Assembly (NCBI RefSeq): GCF_902506575.1
Contig: NZ_LR732544.1
Location: 952,380 to 993,982 of the forward strand
Direction of reading: 5' to 3'
DNA: 41,603 nucleotides
DNA from: Streptomyces mexicanus
GTDB lineage: Bacteria > Actinomycetota > Actinomycetes > Streptomycetales > Streptomycetaceae
In this document: in pieces, positions 7,675 through 15,669 of the stretch
Layout: each line of letters opens with the position of its first letter
How positions within the stretch are numbered: the stretch's first letter is position 1
Program-made: the position numbers and the translations under genes
Notes under the pieces: generated by a model
The model's input: only the letters and a program-made list of their open reading frames with translations
Told to the model about the DNA's origin: nothing
The model's database searches: none

Positions 7675-8832
7675 GTGGGGCGGCTGACCGGCGGGGATCC
7701 CTCGCTGCTGCGAAGGATCAATTCCGCGGTGGTGCTGCACGCGCTGCGTGCCACGGACTGCGCGACGCTCACGGAGATCACCCGGGTGACCGGCCTGTCC
7801 CGGCCCACGGTCGAGGGCGTCGTCGAGGACCTGATCGGAGCCGGGCTCGTCGTCGAGGCGGCGGCCGAGGAAGGCGCGGCCCGCCGGCAGGGGCGGCCCG
7901 CGCGGGGGTTCCGCTTCCGCGCGGAGGCCGGGCATCTGCCCGGCCTGGAGATCGGCGCCCACCGGGGCGCCGCGCTGCTGTCCGACCTGGACGGCCGGGT
8001 GCTCGGCGCGCAGGCCAAGGAGGTCGCCGACACCGCCCCGGCGGACGAGCGGCTGGAACGGCTGCGCAGCGCGGTCGCCGAGCTGCTGCGGCGGGCCGGG
8101 GTACCGCGCAGCTCCCTGCGCGCCGTCGGCGTCGGCACGCCCGGGATCGTCGAGGCGGACGGCACCGTGCGGCTGGGCACCGCACTGCCCGGGTGGACGG
8201 GCCTGCGGCTGGGCGAGCGGCTGAGCCGTTCCTTCCGGTGCCCGGTCCTCGTCGAGAACGACGCCAACACCGCCGCGGTCGCCGAGCACTGGAAGGGCGC
8301 CGCGACCGAGTCCGACGACGTGGTGTTCGTCCTGGCCGGGCTGAGCCCGGGCGCCGGTTCGCTGATCGGCGGCCGGCTGCACCGCGGGTTCGGCGGGGCC
8401 GCCGGGGGGATCGGCGCCCTGCATCTGCTGGGCCGGGGCGAGACCCCCGAGACGCTGCTGTCGACCACGGACCAGCCGCTGCACCCGCTGGACGAGCAGG
8501 CCGTGGCCGAGGGGTTCGCGCTGGCCCGCGAGGGCGACCAGCGGGCCCTGGCCGCGATGGACCGCTTCATCCAGCGGCTCGTCCACGACGTGGCCGCGCT
8601 GGTCCTCGCCCTGGATCCGGAACTCGTGGTCATCGGCGGCTGGGCGGCCGGCCTGGACGGCGTTCTGGAACCGCTGCGGCGCGAACTGGCCCGCTACTGC
8701 CTGCGCCCGCCCCAGGTGACCCTGTCACTGCTCGGCGAGGCGGTCGTGGCGACCGGTGCGCTGCGGCTGGCGCTGGACCACGTGGAGGAGCAGCTGTTCG
8801 CGGTCGAGGGCACGGTGACGGCCCGCCGCTGA
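7675..8832 (+). CDS. ROK family transcriptional regulator
   Basis: A 385-residue ROK repressor. The N-terminal winged helix occupies residues about 10-70 (LRRINSAVVLHALR, LTEITRVTGLSRPTVEGVVEDL), followed by the ROK sugar-kinase-like fold with GVGTPGIV, the ENDANTAAV motif and a C-terminal VIGGWAAGL strand. The usual ROK zinc-binding cysteine cluster (C-x-C-G-x-x-G-C) is absent; its place is taken by GAAGGIGALHLLGRG. Start GTG 7675 is set by the strong GGGAGGA at 7662-7668. Such proteins sense sugars or sugar phosphates, but no sugar genes are adjacent, so the target is unknown. Confidence 0.88.
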   Translation: MGRLTGGDPSLLRRINSAVVLHALRATDCATLTEITRVTGLSRPTVEGVVEDLIGAGLVVEAAAEEGAARRQGRPARGFRFRAEAGHLPGLEIGAHRGAALLSDLDGRVLGAQAKEVADTAPADERLERLRSAVAELLRRAGVPRSSLRAVGVGTPGIVEADGTVRLGTALPGWTGLRLGERLSRSFRCPVLVENDANTAAVAEHWKGAATESDDVVFVLAGLSPGAGSLIGGRLHRGFGGAAGGIGALHLLGRGETPETLLSTTDQPLHPLDEQAVAEGFALAREGDQRALAAMDRFIQRLVHDVAALVLALDPELVVIGGWAAGLDGVLEPLRRELARYCLRPPQVTLSLLGEAVVATGALRLALDHVEEQLFAVEGTVTARR

Positions 8833-8871
8833 GGGCGGGCGCGTGAGGTCCGCGGGCTCGCGGATTCCTCG

Positions 8872-8896
8872 GGTGCGCGGCCCCTTCGGGCGCACC
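8872..8896. terminator. Hairpin between the convergent ROK and GntR genes
   Basis: A 7-bp stem GGTGCGC/GCGCACC (8872-8878 with 8890-8896) with an 11-base loop, in the 161-base gap between two convergent genes. It may serve both strands. The stem is short, so the call is tentative. Confidence 0.4.
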
Positions 8897-8993
8897 GTAC
8901 CGGGGCCGCCGTGGGCGGCATCCGCCGTCGGCCCGGTGACATCGTGCGGCGGCGCCGGTCCGCCGTCGGGCCCCTGCCCTCAGGCCCCTGCCG

Positions 8994-9755
8994 TCACGAC
9001 GCCTGGCGTTCCGGACCGTGGTGGATCTCCACGGCGCCGGAGTCCGAGAAGGTCAGCCGGCAGGTGTCCGCGCGGTAGGTGGCCACGGACAGCGCCGCGG
9101 TGCGCCCGGCGGACAGGAAGCGGGTCGTGACGACGAGGACGGGTGCGCCGGGCAGCCGGTCCAGTTCCTTGGCGTCGTCCGCGCGGGCCGAGCCCAGCTC
9201 GACGGCGCGCTCCTGGCCCTGCAGTTCCAGGCGCTGCAGCTCGCGCAGCACGGCACGCGCGCGTGCCGGTCCGGACGGCGCGTCGATGGCGGTGAGGTCG
9301 GGCACCGAGGACGCCGGGACGTACAGCAGCTCGGCCGCGACCGGCTGGCCGTGGCTCGTCCGGGAGCGGCGGAGGGTGTGCACGCGCTCGGCGCGGTCGG
9401 TCCCCAGGGCGTCGGCGACGGCCGCCGGGGGGATCCGCAGGGCGCAGTCCACGGGCTGCCAGGCGTCCGAGGGGGCGCCCGGCCAGGCGTGCTCCTCGGT
9501 GCCCACGGCCACGCCCACGCGCGGCGGTGCCACCGTCGTGCCGACCCCGCGGCGGCGCTGCAGCCTGCCCTCCAGCTCCAACTGCTCCAGCGCCTGGCGG
9601 AGCGTGGCGCGCGCGACGCCGAAGCGGGCGGCCAGCTCCCGTTCGTTGGGCAGGATCTCGCCGACCGCGAACTCGGAGTCCAGTGCCTCACTGAGCACGG
9701 TCTTGAGCTGCCAGTACTTCGGCTCCGGCACCGTTTCCAGCTGCGTGGTCCCCAC
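8994..9755 (-). CDS. GntR family transcriptional regulator (HutC/UTRA type, DevA-like)
   Basis: A 253-residue regulator with an N-terminal winged helix (residues about 12-75: LKTVLSEALDSEFAVG, LPNERELAARFGVARATLRQALE) and a C-terminal UTRA effector domain (about 95-245). It starts at GTG 9755, with GGAGG five bases upstream. The N-terminal region resembles the DevA/DevE GntR regulators of Streptomyces development, which are also linked to a hydrolase gene; this is recollection of the family rather than a search result, so no symbol is given. It diverges from an alpha/beta hydrolase 374 bases away, its most likely target along with its own promoter. Confidence 0.85.
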   Translation of the reverse strand: MGTTQLETVPEPKYWQLKTVLSEALDSEFAVGEILPNERELAARFGVARATLRQALEQLELEGRLQRRRGVGTTVAPPRVGVAVGTEEHAWPGAPSDAWQPVDCALRIPPAAVADALGTDRAERVHTLRRSRTSHGQPVAAELLYVPASSVPDLTAIDAPSGPARARAVLRELQRLELQGQERAVELGSARADDAKELDRLPGAPVLVVTTRFLSAGRTAALSVATYRADTCRLTFSDSGAVEIHHGPERQAS

Positions 9756-10129
9756 CCTGTCCTCCGGAGTTCGCCGTGGTCCGGCGGCGTTTTGGCGCCC
9801 TTGTTTATTAAAGGTTGTTGCACTTGTCTGCGACCATAGGGCCGCCCCCAGCCTTGGTCAAGACCAATCGTCGCGGGCCGCGCGGGGTCGCGGTCGCGGT
9901 GCCGCACGGGGTTCACACGCTGTTCGCACAGCGGGCGTGCCGACCGGAGGGGCACGAGGGGCTACCCGTCGGTAGTAATTGCTGACAAGCTGTCTACCCG
10001 GCGCCCGCCGGCGATCCATCGAACCGCTCGGCGCTCGAACCGCTCGGCGACCCGAACCGCTCGGCGATCCGCAGCGATCAGCGTCGTTCGACCGCACCGA
10101 TCAGCGACTCACCGAACCGAGGAGCACCC
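9756..10129. promoter_or_regulatory. Divergent regulatory region between the GntR gene and the hydrolase
   Basis: This 374-base region contains an unusually AT-rich block (about 9795-9815, TTGTTTATTAAAGGTTGTTG), an inverted repeat CTACC-N4-GGTAG (9962-9975) and three direct copies of GAACCGCTCGGCG at 10021-10033, 10037-10049 and 10054-10066. A GAGGAG Shine-Dalgarno follows at about 10119-10124. No ORF longer than a few dozen codons fits here. The palindrome and the direct repeats are candidates for regulator binding. Confidence 0.5.
10021..10066 (+). repeat. Three 13-bp direct repeats, GAACCGCTCGGCG
   Basis: Perfect copies start at 10021, 10037 and 10054, a period of 16-17 bases or about one and a half helical turns. 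They lie 63-108 bases before the hydrolase start, in the untranslated leader or promoter. They may be a regulator array or a simple slippage product. Confidence 0.7.
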
Positions 10130-10966
10130 ATGTCGGCCACCGTCTCCTTCCCGGTCCCCTCCGCGTCCGCGCACGGCCCGCGGACCGTGACCCTCTCCTA
10201 CGCCCGCGAGGGCAGCGGCGAGCCGCTGCTCCTGCTCCACGGCATCGGTCACCACCGGCAGGCCTGGGATCCGGTGGTGCACATCCTCGCGGCCGAGCGC
10301 GAGGTGATCAGCGTGGACCTGCCCGGCTTCGGCGACTCCCCCGCGCTGCCGGACGGGCTGCGGCACGACCTGCCGACGACGACCGCCGCCCTGGGCGCCC
10401 TGTGCGAGGCCCTGGAGATCGGACGGCCCCACGTGGCGGGCAACTCCCTGGGCGGCCTGCTGGCCCTGGAGCTGGGCCGCGCCCGGCTCGTGCGGTCCGT
10501 CACGGCCCTGTCCCCCGCCGGTTTCTGGACGCAGGCCGAGCGCCGCTACGCCTTCGAGGTGTTGCAGGCGAGGCGGGCCGTCGCCCGGCGGACGCCGCTG
10601 CCGGTGGTCGAACAGCTGTCGCGCTCCGCAGCCGGCCGTACGGTGCTGACCAGCACCATCTACGCGCGCCCCGGCCGTCGCGCCCCCGAGGCCGTGGTCG
10701 CCGAGACCCTGGCCCTGGCGCGGGCCACGGGGTTCGAGGAGACGCTGCGTGCGGGTGTGGACGTGCGGTTCACGGACGACATCACCGGTATCCCGGTCAC
10801 CGTGGCCTGGGGCAGCAAGGACCGCCTGCTGATCCCGCGTCAGGGGGTGCGGGCCAAGCGGGTGCTGCCCCGCGCGCGACTGGTGCGGCTGGCCGGCTGC
10901 GGGCACGTCCCGATGAACGACGACCCGGCGCTGGTGGCCCGCGTGATCCTCGACGGCAGCCGCTGA
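10130..10966 (+). CDS. Alpha/beta fold hydrolase
   Basis: A 278-residue alpha/beta hydrolase. The oxyanion segment LLLHGIGHHRQAWDP, the nucleophile elbow GNSLGG (Ser at about residue 106), the acid in WGSKDRLL and the base in GCGHVPM give a complete catalytic triad. Length and motif order resemble esterase and haloperoxidase-like enzymes; the substrate cannot be deduced. The ATG is preceded by GAGGAG. The gene diverges from the GntR regulator and is followed by a strong hairpin. Confidence 0.9.
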   Translation: MSATVSFPVPSASAHGPRTVTLSYAREGSGEPLLLLHGIGHHRQAWDPVVHILAAEREVISVDLPGFGDSPALPDGLRHDLPTTTAALGALCEALEIGRPHVAGNSLGGLLALELGRARLVRSVTALSPAGFWTQAERRYAFEVLQARRAVARRTPLPVVEQLSRSAAGRTVLTSTIYARPGRRAPEAVVAETLALARATGFEETLRAGVDVRFTDDITGIPVTVAWGSKDRLLIPRQGVRAKRVLPRARLVRLAGCGHVPMNDDPALVARVILDGSR

Positions 10967-10973
10967 CCGCCCG

Positions 10974-11042
10974 CCGCGCGAGGGTCCCGGCCGGGGCAGG
11001 CCGACGGCCGCCGCCGCCCGCCCGGCCGGGACCCTCGCGCGG
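10974..11042. terminator. Long perfect hairpin terminator
   Basis: Twenty-two base pairs without mismatch (10974-10995 with 11021-11042) around a 25-base GC-rich loop, starting eight bases after the hydrolase stop. It also lies at the end of the His-rich frame on the other strand and would stop transcription from both sides. Confidence 0.85.
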
Positions 11043-11155
11043 TGGTGGGTGTGGCCGTCCGCGGGCTCGTGGCCGTGCCGGTGCCCGTGGCTGTGCTTGT
11101 CCGCGTGCTCGTGCTCGTGCCCGTGGCGGTGCTCCTGCTGGCGGGGGTCGCTCAT
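11036..11155 (-). pseudogene. His-rich N-terminal stub, probable remnant of a CDF-type metal transporter
   Basis: From ATG 11155, with GGAAGGGG eight bases upstream, 40 codons encode a peptide with about 13 histidines in H-x-H and H-G-H patterns (starts MSDPRQQEHRHGHEHEHADK). All His codons are CAC. The frame then runs into the hairpin at 10974-11042 and continues without stop antisense to the hydrolase, which is not credible coding. His-rich N-termini of this kind precede the membrane domain of actinobacterial cation diffusion facilitators, which are often divergent from an ArsR/SmtB regulator, exactly as here. The simplest reading is that the transporter body has been deleted. A free-standing metal-binding peptide is the alternative. 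Confidence 0.45.
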
Positions 11156-11205
11156 GGGGGTCCCCTTCCGGTCGGCGGGTGGTGGACGGCGGGCGTCCAC
11201 GGCGC

Positions 11206-11227
11206 CATTATGTGCGTATGAGCGCAC
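11206..11227. promoter_or_regulatory. Overlapping divergent promoters and probable ArsR operator
   Basis: CATTAT (11206-11211) is a -10 box for the plus strand and its complement CATAAT (11207-11212) one for the minus strand. The imperfect palindrome GTGCG-TATGAG-CGCAC (11212-11227) overlaps the regulator's start codon, as in autoregulated SmtB/ArsR promoters. The regulator would be leaderless. Confidence 0.5.
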
Positions 11228-11586
11228 GCATGCACCTGTCATCTGCGCAGGATGCGCAGGGGCACACCCCTGGCACCCCGCACGAAGAGCAGTTCGCGCT
11301 CGCCGCCGAACTCCTCGCCCTGCTCGGCGACCGCACCCGGCTCGCCCTCCTGCACGCGCTGACCTGCGGGGAGGCCGACGTCACCACGCTCACGCAGGCG
11401 TGCGGAGCGGCCCGCCCCGCCGTCAGCCAGCACCTGGCGCGGCTGCGGCTGGCGGGCCTGGTGACCACCCGCAAGGAGGGCCGCCGCGTGGTCTACGCCC
11501 TGCGCGACGGCCATCTGCGCCGCCTGGTCGACGAGGCGCTGAACGTGGCCGACCACCGGCTCAGCGGCCGGCCCGTGCACGACTGA
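11218..11586 (+). CDS. ArsR/SmtB family transcriptional regulator
   Basis: A 122-residue winged-helix repressor with the core LAALLGDRTRLALLHALT-like segment, the recognition helix AARPAVSQHLARLRLAGLV and the wing TRKEGRRVVYAL. In this family metals are sensed by residues of the last helix or helix 3; here the final helix carries DEALNVADHRLSG, with Asp and His that could be an alpha-5 site (D-x-x-x-x-x-x-D-H). The start is ATG 11218, with ATG 11230 as alternative. It is divergent from the His-rich stub and overlaps the end of the convergent pobA-like gene by 26 bases. Confidence 0.88.
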   Translation: MSARMHLSSAQDAQGHTPGTPHEEQFALAAELLALLGDRTRLALLHALTCGEADVTTLTQACGAARPAVSQHLARLRLAGLVTTRKEGRRVVYALRDGHLRRLVDEALNVADHRLSGRPVHD

Positions 11587-12856
11587 GCCGCGCCCGGCCA
11601 CCGGAGCCGGCGGGACGGACGCCCGCCGGGTCTCCGTAGTGGTCCGCCGTGCCGAGGTACTGCTCCACGAAGGCGGAGGCGGCGGCCGGCGAGGCGAACA
11701 GGCGGCGCAGCCTGGCCAGCGTGGTCCCCGCGCGGTACGGATCGCCGGACGAGGCGCCGTGGTAGACGTCGGAGAGCCACTGCGAGAACTCCTGGTAGTC
11801 CCACACCCGTCGCAGACACGCCGCCGAGTAGCCCGCCAGGCCGCTGTCGTCACCCGCCGTCAGGTACGCCACGAGCGCGTCGCCGAGCAGGAAGGCGTCG
11901 TGCAGGGCGAGGTTCATGCCCTTGGCCGCGATGGGTGCGGTGAGGTGGGCGGCGTCACCGGCCAGGAAGAGCCGGCCGGCCGCCATCGGTTCCACCACGT
12001 AGTCGTGCATGTCGAGCCCCCGCTTCTCCAGCAGTTTCCCCTCCGCGAGCGGCGGGGTGCCCGCCGCCGCGAGGCGCCGGCGCAGCTCGGACCAGACGCG
12101 CTCGTGCGGCCAGTTCTCCGGGTCGTCGCCGGGCGGGCATTGCAGGTAGAAGCGGGTCACCTCCGGGCTGCGCGGCATCTGGCCGGCGAAGCCGCCGGGG
12201 TGGACGCCGAACAGGACGCAGTCGGCGGACGGCGGTGTCTCGGCGAGCAGGGCCAGCCAGCCGATGCCGTAGTCGTGCCGCGCGATCCGGGCGTGCCGTG
12301 CCGTCAGCACCGACCGGCTCACCCCGCGCGCCCCGTCGCAGCCGGCGACGAAGTCGCAGTGCACGAGCCGCCGCCGGCCGGTCTCGGGGCAGACGTAGGA
12401 CACCGACGGGTGGTCGGTGTCGGTGTCGTGGAGGGCCACGTCCCGCACCTCGAAGCGCAGGGTGCCGCCCCGGACGTCGGCGTACTCGCGTATCAGGTCG
12501 GTCACCAGCAACGGCTGCGGATAGACGAAGTGATGACGGCCGGTCAGGTCCGCGTAGGCCAGGCGGTGGGCCGCGCCGTCGAAGCGGAACTCGCACGCGG
12601 TGTGCCGCCCCGCCCGCCGCAGCAGGTTCCCGGCCAGCCCGCGCCGCTCCAGGCCGCGTACGACCGGCTCCTCCAGGACGCCGGCGCGGGGCCGTTGCTC
12701 GACGAACTGCCGGGACTCGGTCTCCAGGACCAGGCAGTCGACCGAGGCGGCGCGCAGGGCGTTGGCGACGGTGAGTCCCGCGGGGCCGGCGCCGAGGACG
12801 ACGACCGGAAAGCGTTCGGGAGCAGGGGAGTCGGGCTGGGGGGAAGTGTGCGTCAC
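11561..12856 (-). CDS. pobA: PobA-like 4-hydroxybenzoate 3-monooxygenase (FAD-dependent)
   Basis: A 431-residue class A flavoprotein hydroxylase. It shows the N-terminal Rossmann motif VVVLGAGPAGLTVANAL, the PobA-type RAGVLE segment, the middle DG motif CDFVAGCDGARG and the FAD ribityl motif LFLAGDAAHLTAPIAAKGMN. The family hydroxylates 4-hydroxybenzoate to protocatechuate with NAD(P)H and oxygen; the protocatechuate pathway genes are not in the window. The C-terminal 25 residues are Arg/Gly-rich and overlap the ArsR gene on the other strand, suggesting a drifted stop codon. It starts at GTG 12856. Substrate identity is inferred from family resemblance. Confidence 0.85.
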   Translation of the reverse strand: MTHTSPQPDSPAPERFPVVVLGAGPAGLTVANALRAASVDCLVLETESRQFVEQRPRAGVLEEPVVRGLERRGLAGNLLRRAGRHTACEFRFDGAAHRLAYADLTGRHHFVYPQPLLVTDLIREYADVRGGTLRFEVRDVALHDTDTDHPSVSYVCPETGRRRLVHCDFVAGCDGARGVSRSVLTARHARIARHDYGIGWLALLAETPPSADCVLFGVHPGGFAGQMPRSPEVTRFYLQCPPGDDPENWPHERVWSELRRRLAAAGTPPLAEGKLLEKRGLDMHDYVVEPMAAGRLFLAGDAAHLTAPIAAKGMNLALHDAFLLGDALVAYLTAGDDSGLAGYSAACLRRVWDYQEFSQWLSDVYHGASSGDPYRAGTTLARLRRLFASPAAASAFVEQYLGTADHYGDPAGVRPAGSGGRARLSRARAGR

Positions 12857-13027
12857 CCGGGCATTATGACGATGTCCCGTCAGACGCGACCGGGGTGGTG
12901 CGGCGGCGTCGGACGGGACATCGGACGAGGTGGGACAGGTGGCCGGGGGAAGCAGGACGGACGGCCGGACGGAGCGGGACGCGCGGCCGTACGGAGCGCG
13001 GTGGAAGGCGGGACGGACGGCCTCAGG

Positions 13028-13071
13028 CGCCGGGCGAACGGCCGGAGGACGCCGGGCGAGCGGCCGGAGGA
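13028..13071 (+). repeat. Two tandem 22-bp repeats
   Basis: Copies 13028-13049 and 13050-13071 differ at one base. They lie in the 261-base gap between the APC permease stop and the pobA-like start, which is otherwise low-complexity GGACGG/GCCGGA sequence without a gene. Confidence 0.7.
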
Positions 13072-13117
13072 CGCGGTGCGGATGGCCGTGCGAGCGCGCG
13101 GTGCGGGGCCGGGGCGG

Positions 13118-14755
13118 TCAGTGCGCCGCGGCCTCGGTGACCACGACCTCCTCGATGCTGCGTTCGATCTCCTCGGCTCGGGACGCGGTGGCCTTCGCCC
13201 AGTAGTAGACGGCCAGGGAGAAGGCCGCGACCACGAGCATGTCCCACCACAGGCCGATGTGGCCCTGGCCGCCGAAGCCGCCCTGCCAGGAGATCAGGCC
13301 CATGCCGATCAGGTAACCGGGCAGCCACTGCGCGGCCTTGAAGTCCATGCGGGGCGCGTCGGGCAGGTTCCGGCCCGTGGCGTACCAGGCGTAGCCGCCG
13401 AGCATGAGGTAGCCGAGGACGATCGCCACGCCGAGCCGCCACAGGGTGTCCCAGCCGGCCCAGTAGATGATGAGGTTGGCGACCACGAACGACAGCGGCG
13501 AGATCACCTTGCCGCCGGGCAGCCGGTAGGGGCGGTCGTGGTGCGGCAGCCGGTCGGCGAAGACGCCGTAGGCCAGCGGGGCGCCGGCGTACATCAGGAC
13601 GCTGGCGGAGGTGATGAAGCCGACCAGCTCCTGCCAGCTGGGGAAGGGCAGGAAGCAGAGCACGCCGGTGAGGAAGGAGATCGCCAGCCCGAACCAGGGC
13701 ACCCCGCGCCGGTCGATCCGCTCGAACAGCTTGGGCGCGTAGCCGTTCTTCGCCAGGCCGTAGGAGACGCGGGAGGTGGCGGTGACGTAGATCAGGCCGG
13801 TGCCGCCGGGGGAGATGACGGCGTCGATGTAGAGCACGACGCCCAGCCAGCCCAGGCCCACCAGGGTGGCCACACCCGCCCAGGGGCCGCTGATGCCGGG
13901 GAAGTCCAGCTTGGCCCAGCCGTGCGCGAAGGAGCCGAGCGGCAGCGCGCCGATGAAGACCACCTGCAGCAGGACGTAGATGATCGCGCCGATGGCGACC
14001 GAGCCGAGCGTCGCCCGCGGCAGGTCGCGCCGCGGGTTGCGGCTCTCGCCGGCCAGCTGGATCGCCTGCTCGAAGCCCAGCAGGGCGAAGATGATGCCGC
14101 TGGAGCTGATGGCGCCGAGGACGCCCTTGGCGCCGTAGGGGGCGAAGCCGTGGGCGGTGAAGTTGTGCGGGTGGAAGTTGCCGACGGCGACGATGAAGAT
14201 GGTGGCCAGCGGAATGGCGATCTTCCACCAGGTGGCCGCGCTGTTGGTGTGGGCCAGCACCCGCACCCCGAGGAAGTTGACCACGACGAAGACGGCCATC
14301 AGGGCCACGGCGACGAGGAAACCGCTGGTCGTCAGGGTGCCGTCGGCGTGCTGGAAGCCCTTCGCGAAGTGCCAGTGACCGGCGTAGCCGATCATGGCCT
14401 CGACCTCGATCGGGGCCACGGTCGCCGCCTGCAGCCAGGAGAACCAGCCGAACGACATGCCGGCCAGGCCGCCGAAGGCGTAGTGCGGGTAGCGGGCCGT
14501 ACCGCCGGCCACCGGGAACATGCCGCCGAGTTCCGCGTGCACGAGGGCCAGCAGGACGATCGCCACCGTGCCGATCAGCCACGAGACGATAGCGGCGGGA
14601 CCGGCCATGACGACGGCCTTCTCCGCCCCGTAGAGCCAGCCGGAGCCGATGATCGAACCGACCGAGGCCCACATCAGGCCTATGAGGCCGACGTCCCGCC
14701 GCAGACCTGTCGGATCCCGTGTGACGTCGGATGCTGCCTGGTCGAGTTTCGCCAT
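13118..14755 (-). CDS. APC family amino acid permease
   Basis: A 545-residue amino acid-polyamine-organocation transporter with twelve or more hydrophobic segments. TM1 contains the unwound binding motif SVGSIIGSGWLYG (family G-S-x-I-G-S-G-W), TM3 begins at AELGGMFPVAGG, and TM6 carries LLGFEQAIQLAGES (F-x-G-F-E), both part of the substrate site. It imports amino acids or related compounds, specificity unknown. It starts at ATG 14755. The 204-base gap upstream contains two AT-rich palindromes, so it probably has its own regulated promoter rather than being read from the CoA-binding gene. Confidence 0.92.
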   Translation of the reverse strand: MAKLDQAASDVTRDPTGLRRDVGLIGLMWASVGSIIGSGWLYGAEKAVVMAGPAAIVSWLIGTVAIVLLALVHAELGGMFPVAGGTARYPHYAFGGLAGMSFGWFSWLQAATVAPIEVEAMIGYAGHWHFAKGFQHADGTLTTSGFLVAVALMAVFVVVNFLGVRVLAHTNSAATWWKIAIPLATIFIVAVGNFHPHNFTAHGFAPYGAKGVLGAISSSGIIFALLGFEQAIQLAGESRNPRRDLPRATLGSVAIGAIIYVLLQVVFIGALPLGSFAHGWAKLDFPGISGPWAGVATLVGLGWLGVVLYIDAVISPGGTGLIYVTATSRVSYGLAKNGYAPKLFERIDRRGVPWFGLAISFLTGVLCFLPFPSWQELVGFITSASVLMYAGAPLAYGVFADRLPHHDRPYRLPGGKVISPLSFVVANLIIYWAGWDTLWRLGVAIVLGYLMLGGYAWYATGRNLPDAPRMDFKAAQWLPGYLIGMGLISWQGGFGGQGHIGLWWDMLVVAAFSLAVYYWAKATASRAEEIERSIEEVVVTEAAAH

Positions 14756-14856
14756 GTCGAGGGGCCTCTCACTGTTCCGGACATCGAATCAACGCTCGAT
14801 GGCGGCTCAGAGTAGGAATGCGGGCCCGCCCGGCAGAAGACCGTCGCCCCATATTT

Positions 14857-14873
14857 GACCCTTTCCAAGGGTC
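14857..14873. promoter_or_regulatory. Perfect palindrome upstream of the permease
   Basis: GACCCTT-TCC-AAGGGTC, 7-bp arms, about 100 bases before the permease start. On the plus strand it is followed by a T-rich run (TTCCTTTGCTTTGTTTTT). It may be an operator, or a terminator-like hairpin in the opposite direction. Confidence 0.4.
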
Positions 14874-14920
14874 TTCCTTTGCTTTGTTTTTGCGCAGGTC
14901 AAGGGCGACGGGCGAATGTA

Positions 14921-14938
14921 ACTATTCAGTTGAATGGT
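14921..14938. promoter_or_regulatory. AT-rich palindrome ACTATTCAGTTGAATGGT
   Basis: Arms ACTATTCA and TGAATGGT are complementary at 7 of 8 positions around a GT centre. Such AT-rich symmetry is rare in this DNA and typical of MarR- or TetR-type operators. It sits 22 bases after the CoA-binding gene's stop and 166 bases before the permease start. Confidence 0.4.
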
Positions 14939-14959
14939 CTTGGAAGAGGTTGACACGCC

Positions 14960-15370
14960 CTACTTGAGTCGGGGTATTTCGATCGCCGGGCAGCGGTCCA
15001 TCACCATGTCGAGGCCCGCGGCGCGGGTGCGGGCGAAGGCTGCCTCGTCGACGACCCCGAGCTGGAACCACACCGCCTTCGCGCCCTTGGCGACCGCCTC
15101 GTCGGCCACCGCTCCGGCCAGGTCGCTGTTGACGAAGACGTCCACGACGTCCACGTCGAAGGGGACGTCCGCGAGCGAGGCGTAGCCCTGCTCGCCGTGG
15201 ACGGTCTCCGCCTTCGGGTGCACCGGGACGACGCGCTTGCCGAACCGCTGCAGCACCTGCGCCACGCCGTAGGCGGCGCGGCCGCGGTTGTTCGACAGGC
15301 CCACGACGGCCCACGTGTCGCCGAGTTCGGTCAGGATCTTCCGGATCGTCGCGTCGTCTGCGTATGTCAC
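14960..15370 (-). CDS. CoA-binding domain protein (YccU-like)
   Basis: A 136-residue single-domain Rossmann protein. It contains the nucleotide loop AVVGLSNNRGRAAYGVAQVLQ split by the glycine turn, then VVPVHPKAETVHGEQGY and DVVDVFVNSD, with the C-terminal VMDRCPAIEIPRL that includes the conserved Asp-Arg-Cys-Pro of the family. These small proteins resemble the CoA-binding domain of succinyl-CoA synthetase; their physiological role is not established. The start is GTG 15370, with AGGAG upstream. Confidence 0.88.
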   Translation of the reverse strand: MTYADDATIRKILTELGDTWAVVGLSNNRGRAAYGVAQVLQRFGKRVVPVHPKAETVHGEQGYASLADVPFDVDVVDVFVNSDLAGAVADEAVAKGAKAVWFQLGVVDEAAFARTRAAGLDMVMDRCPAIEIPRLK

Positions 15371-15483
15371 GGCTCTGGTCTCCTCGGGGCTCGGCCTCGG
15401 GTGGCGGTCCACGCCGGTGGGGCGTGTCGGGACCAACAGCGGGCGGCGGCGGCCGATTCCCGGCCGATGGGCACGGGCGGGAT

Positions 15484-15554
15484 CGCGGCCCGGTCCTGGC
15501 CGGTGGTCGCGGCCCGGTTCCGGCAGGTGGTCGCGGCTCGTCCCGGCAGGCGGT
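15484..15554 (+). repeat. Three degenerate 24-bp tandem repeats
   Basis: Units 15484-15507, 15508-15531 and 15532-15554 (last one 23 bases) each begin CGCGGC and end GGTGGT or GGCGGT. They occupy the middle of the 299-base gap between the divergent CoA-binding and YigZ genes; the rest of that gap is GC-rich and shows no gene. Confidence 0.6.
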
Positions 15555-15669
15555 GCCGGCCGGCGGTCCGGGGCCGGTGGGTGCGGCCGGCGGCCCCGCA
15601 CCGCGGCCCCGGATCGCGGCCCCGGTCCGCGGTGACCGGGTGCCGGTGCGGTCGGCATAGGCTGGCCGG

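Noticed and set aside
10109..11155. The His-rich frame as a full 348-codon gene
   Set aside because: After about 40 codons it runs through a perfect terminator hairpin and then antisense across the whole alpha/beta hydrolase; only the first part looks coding.
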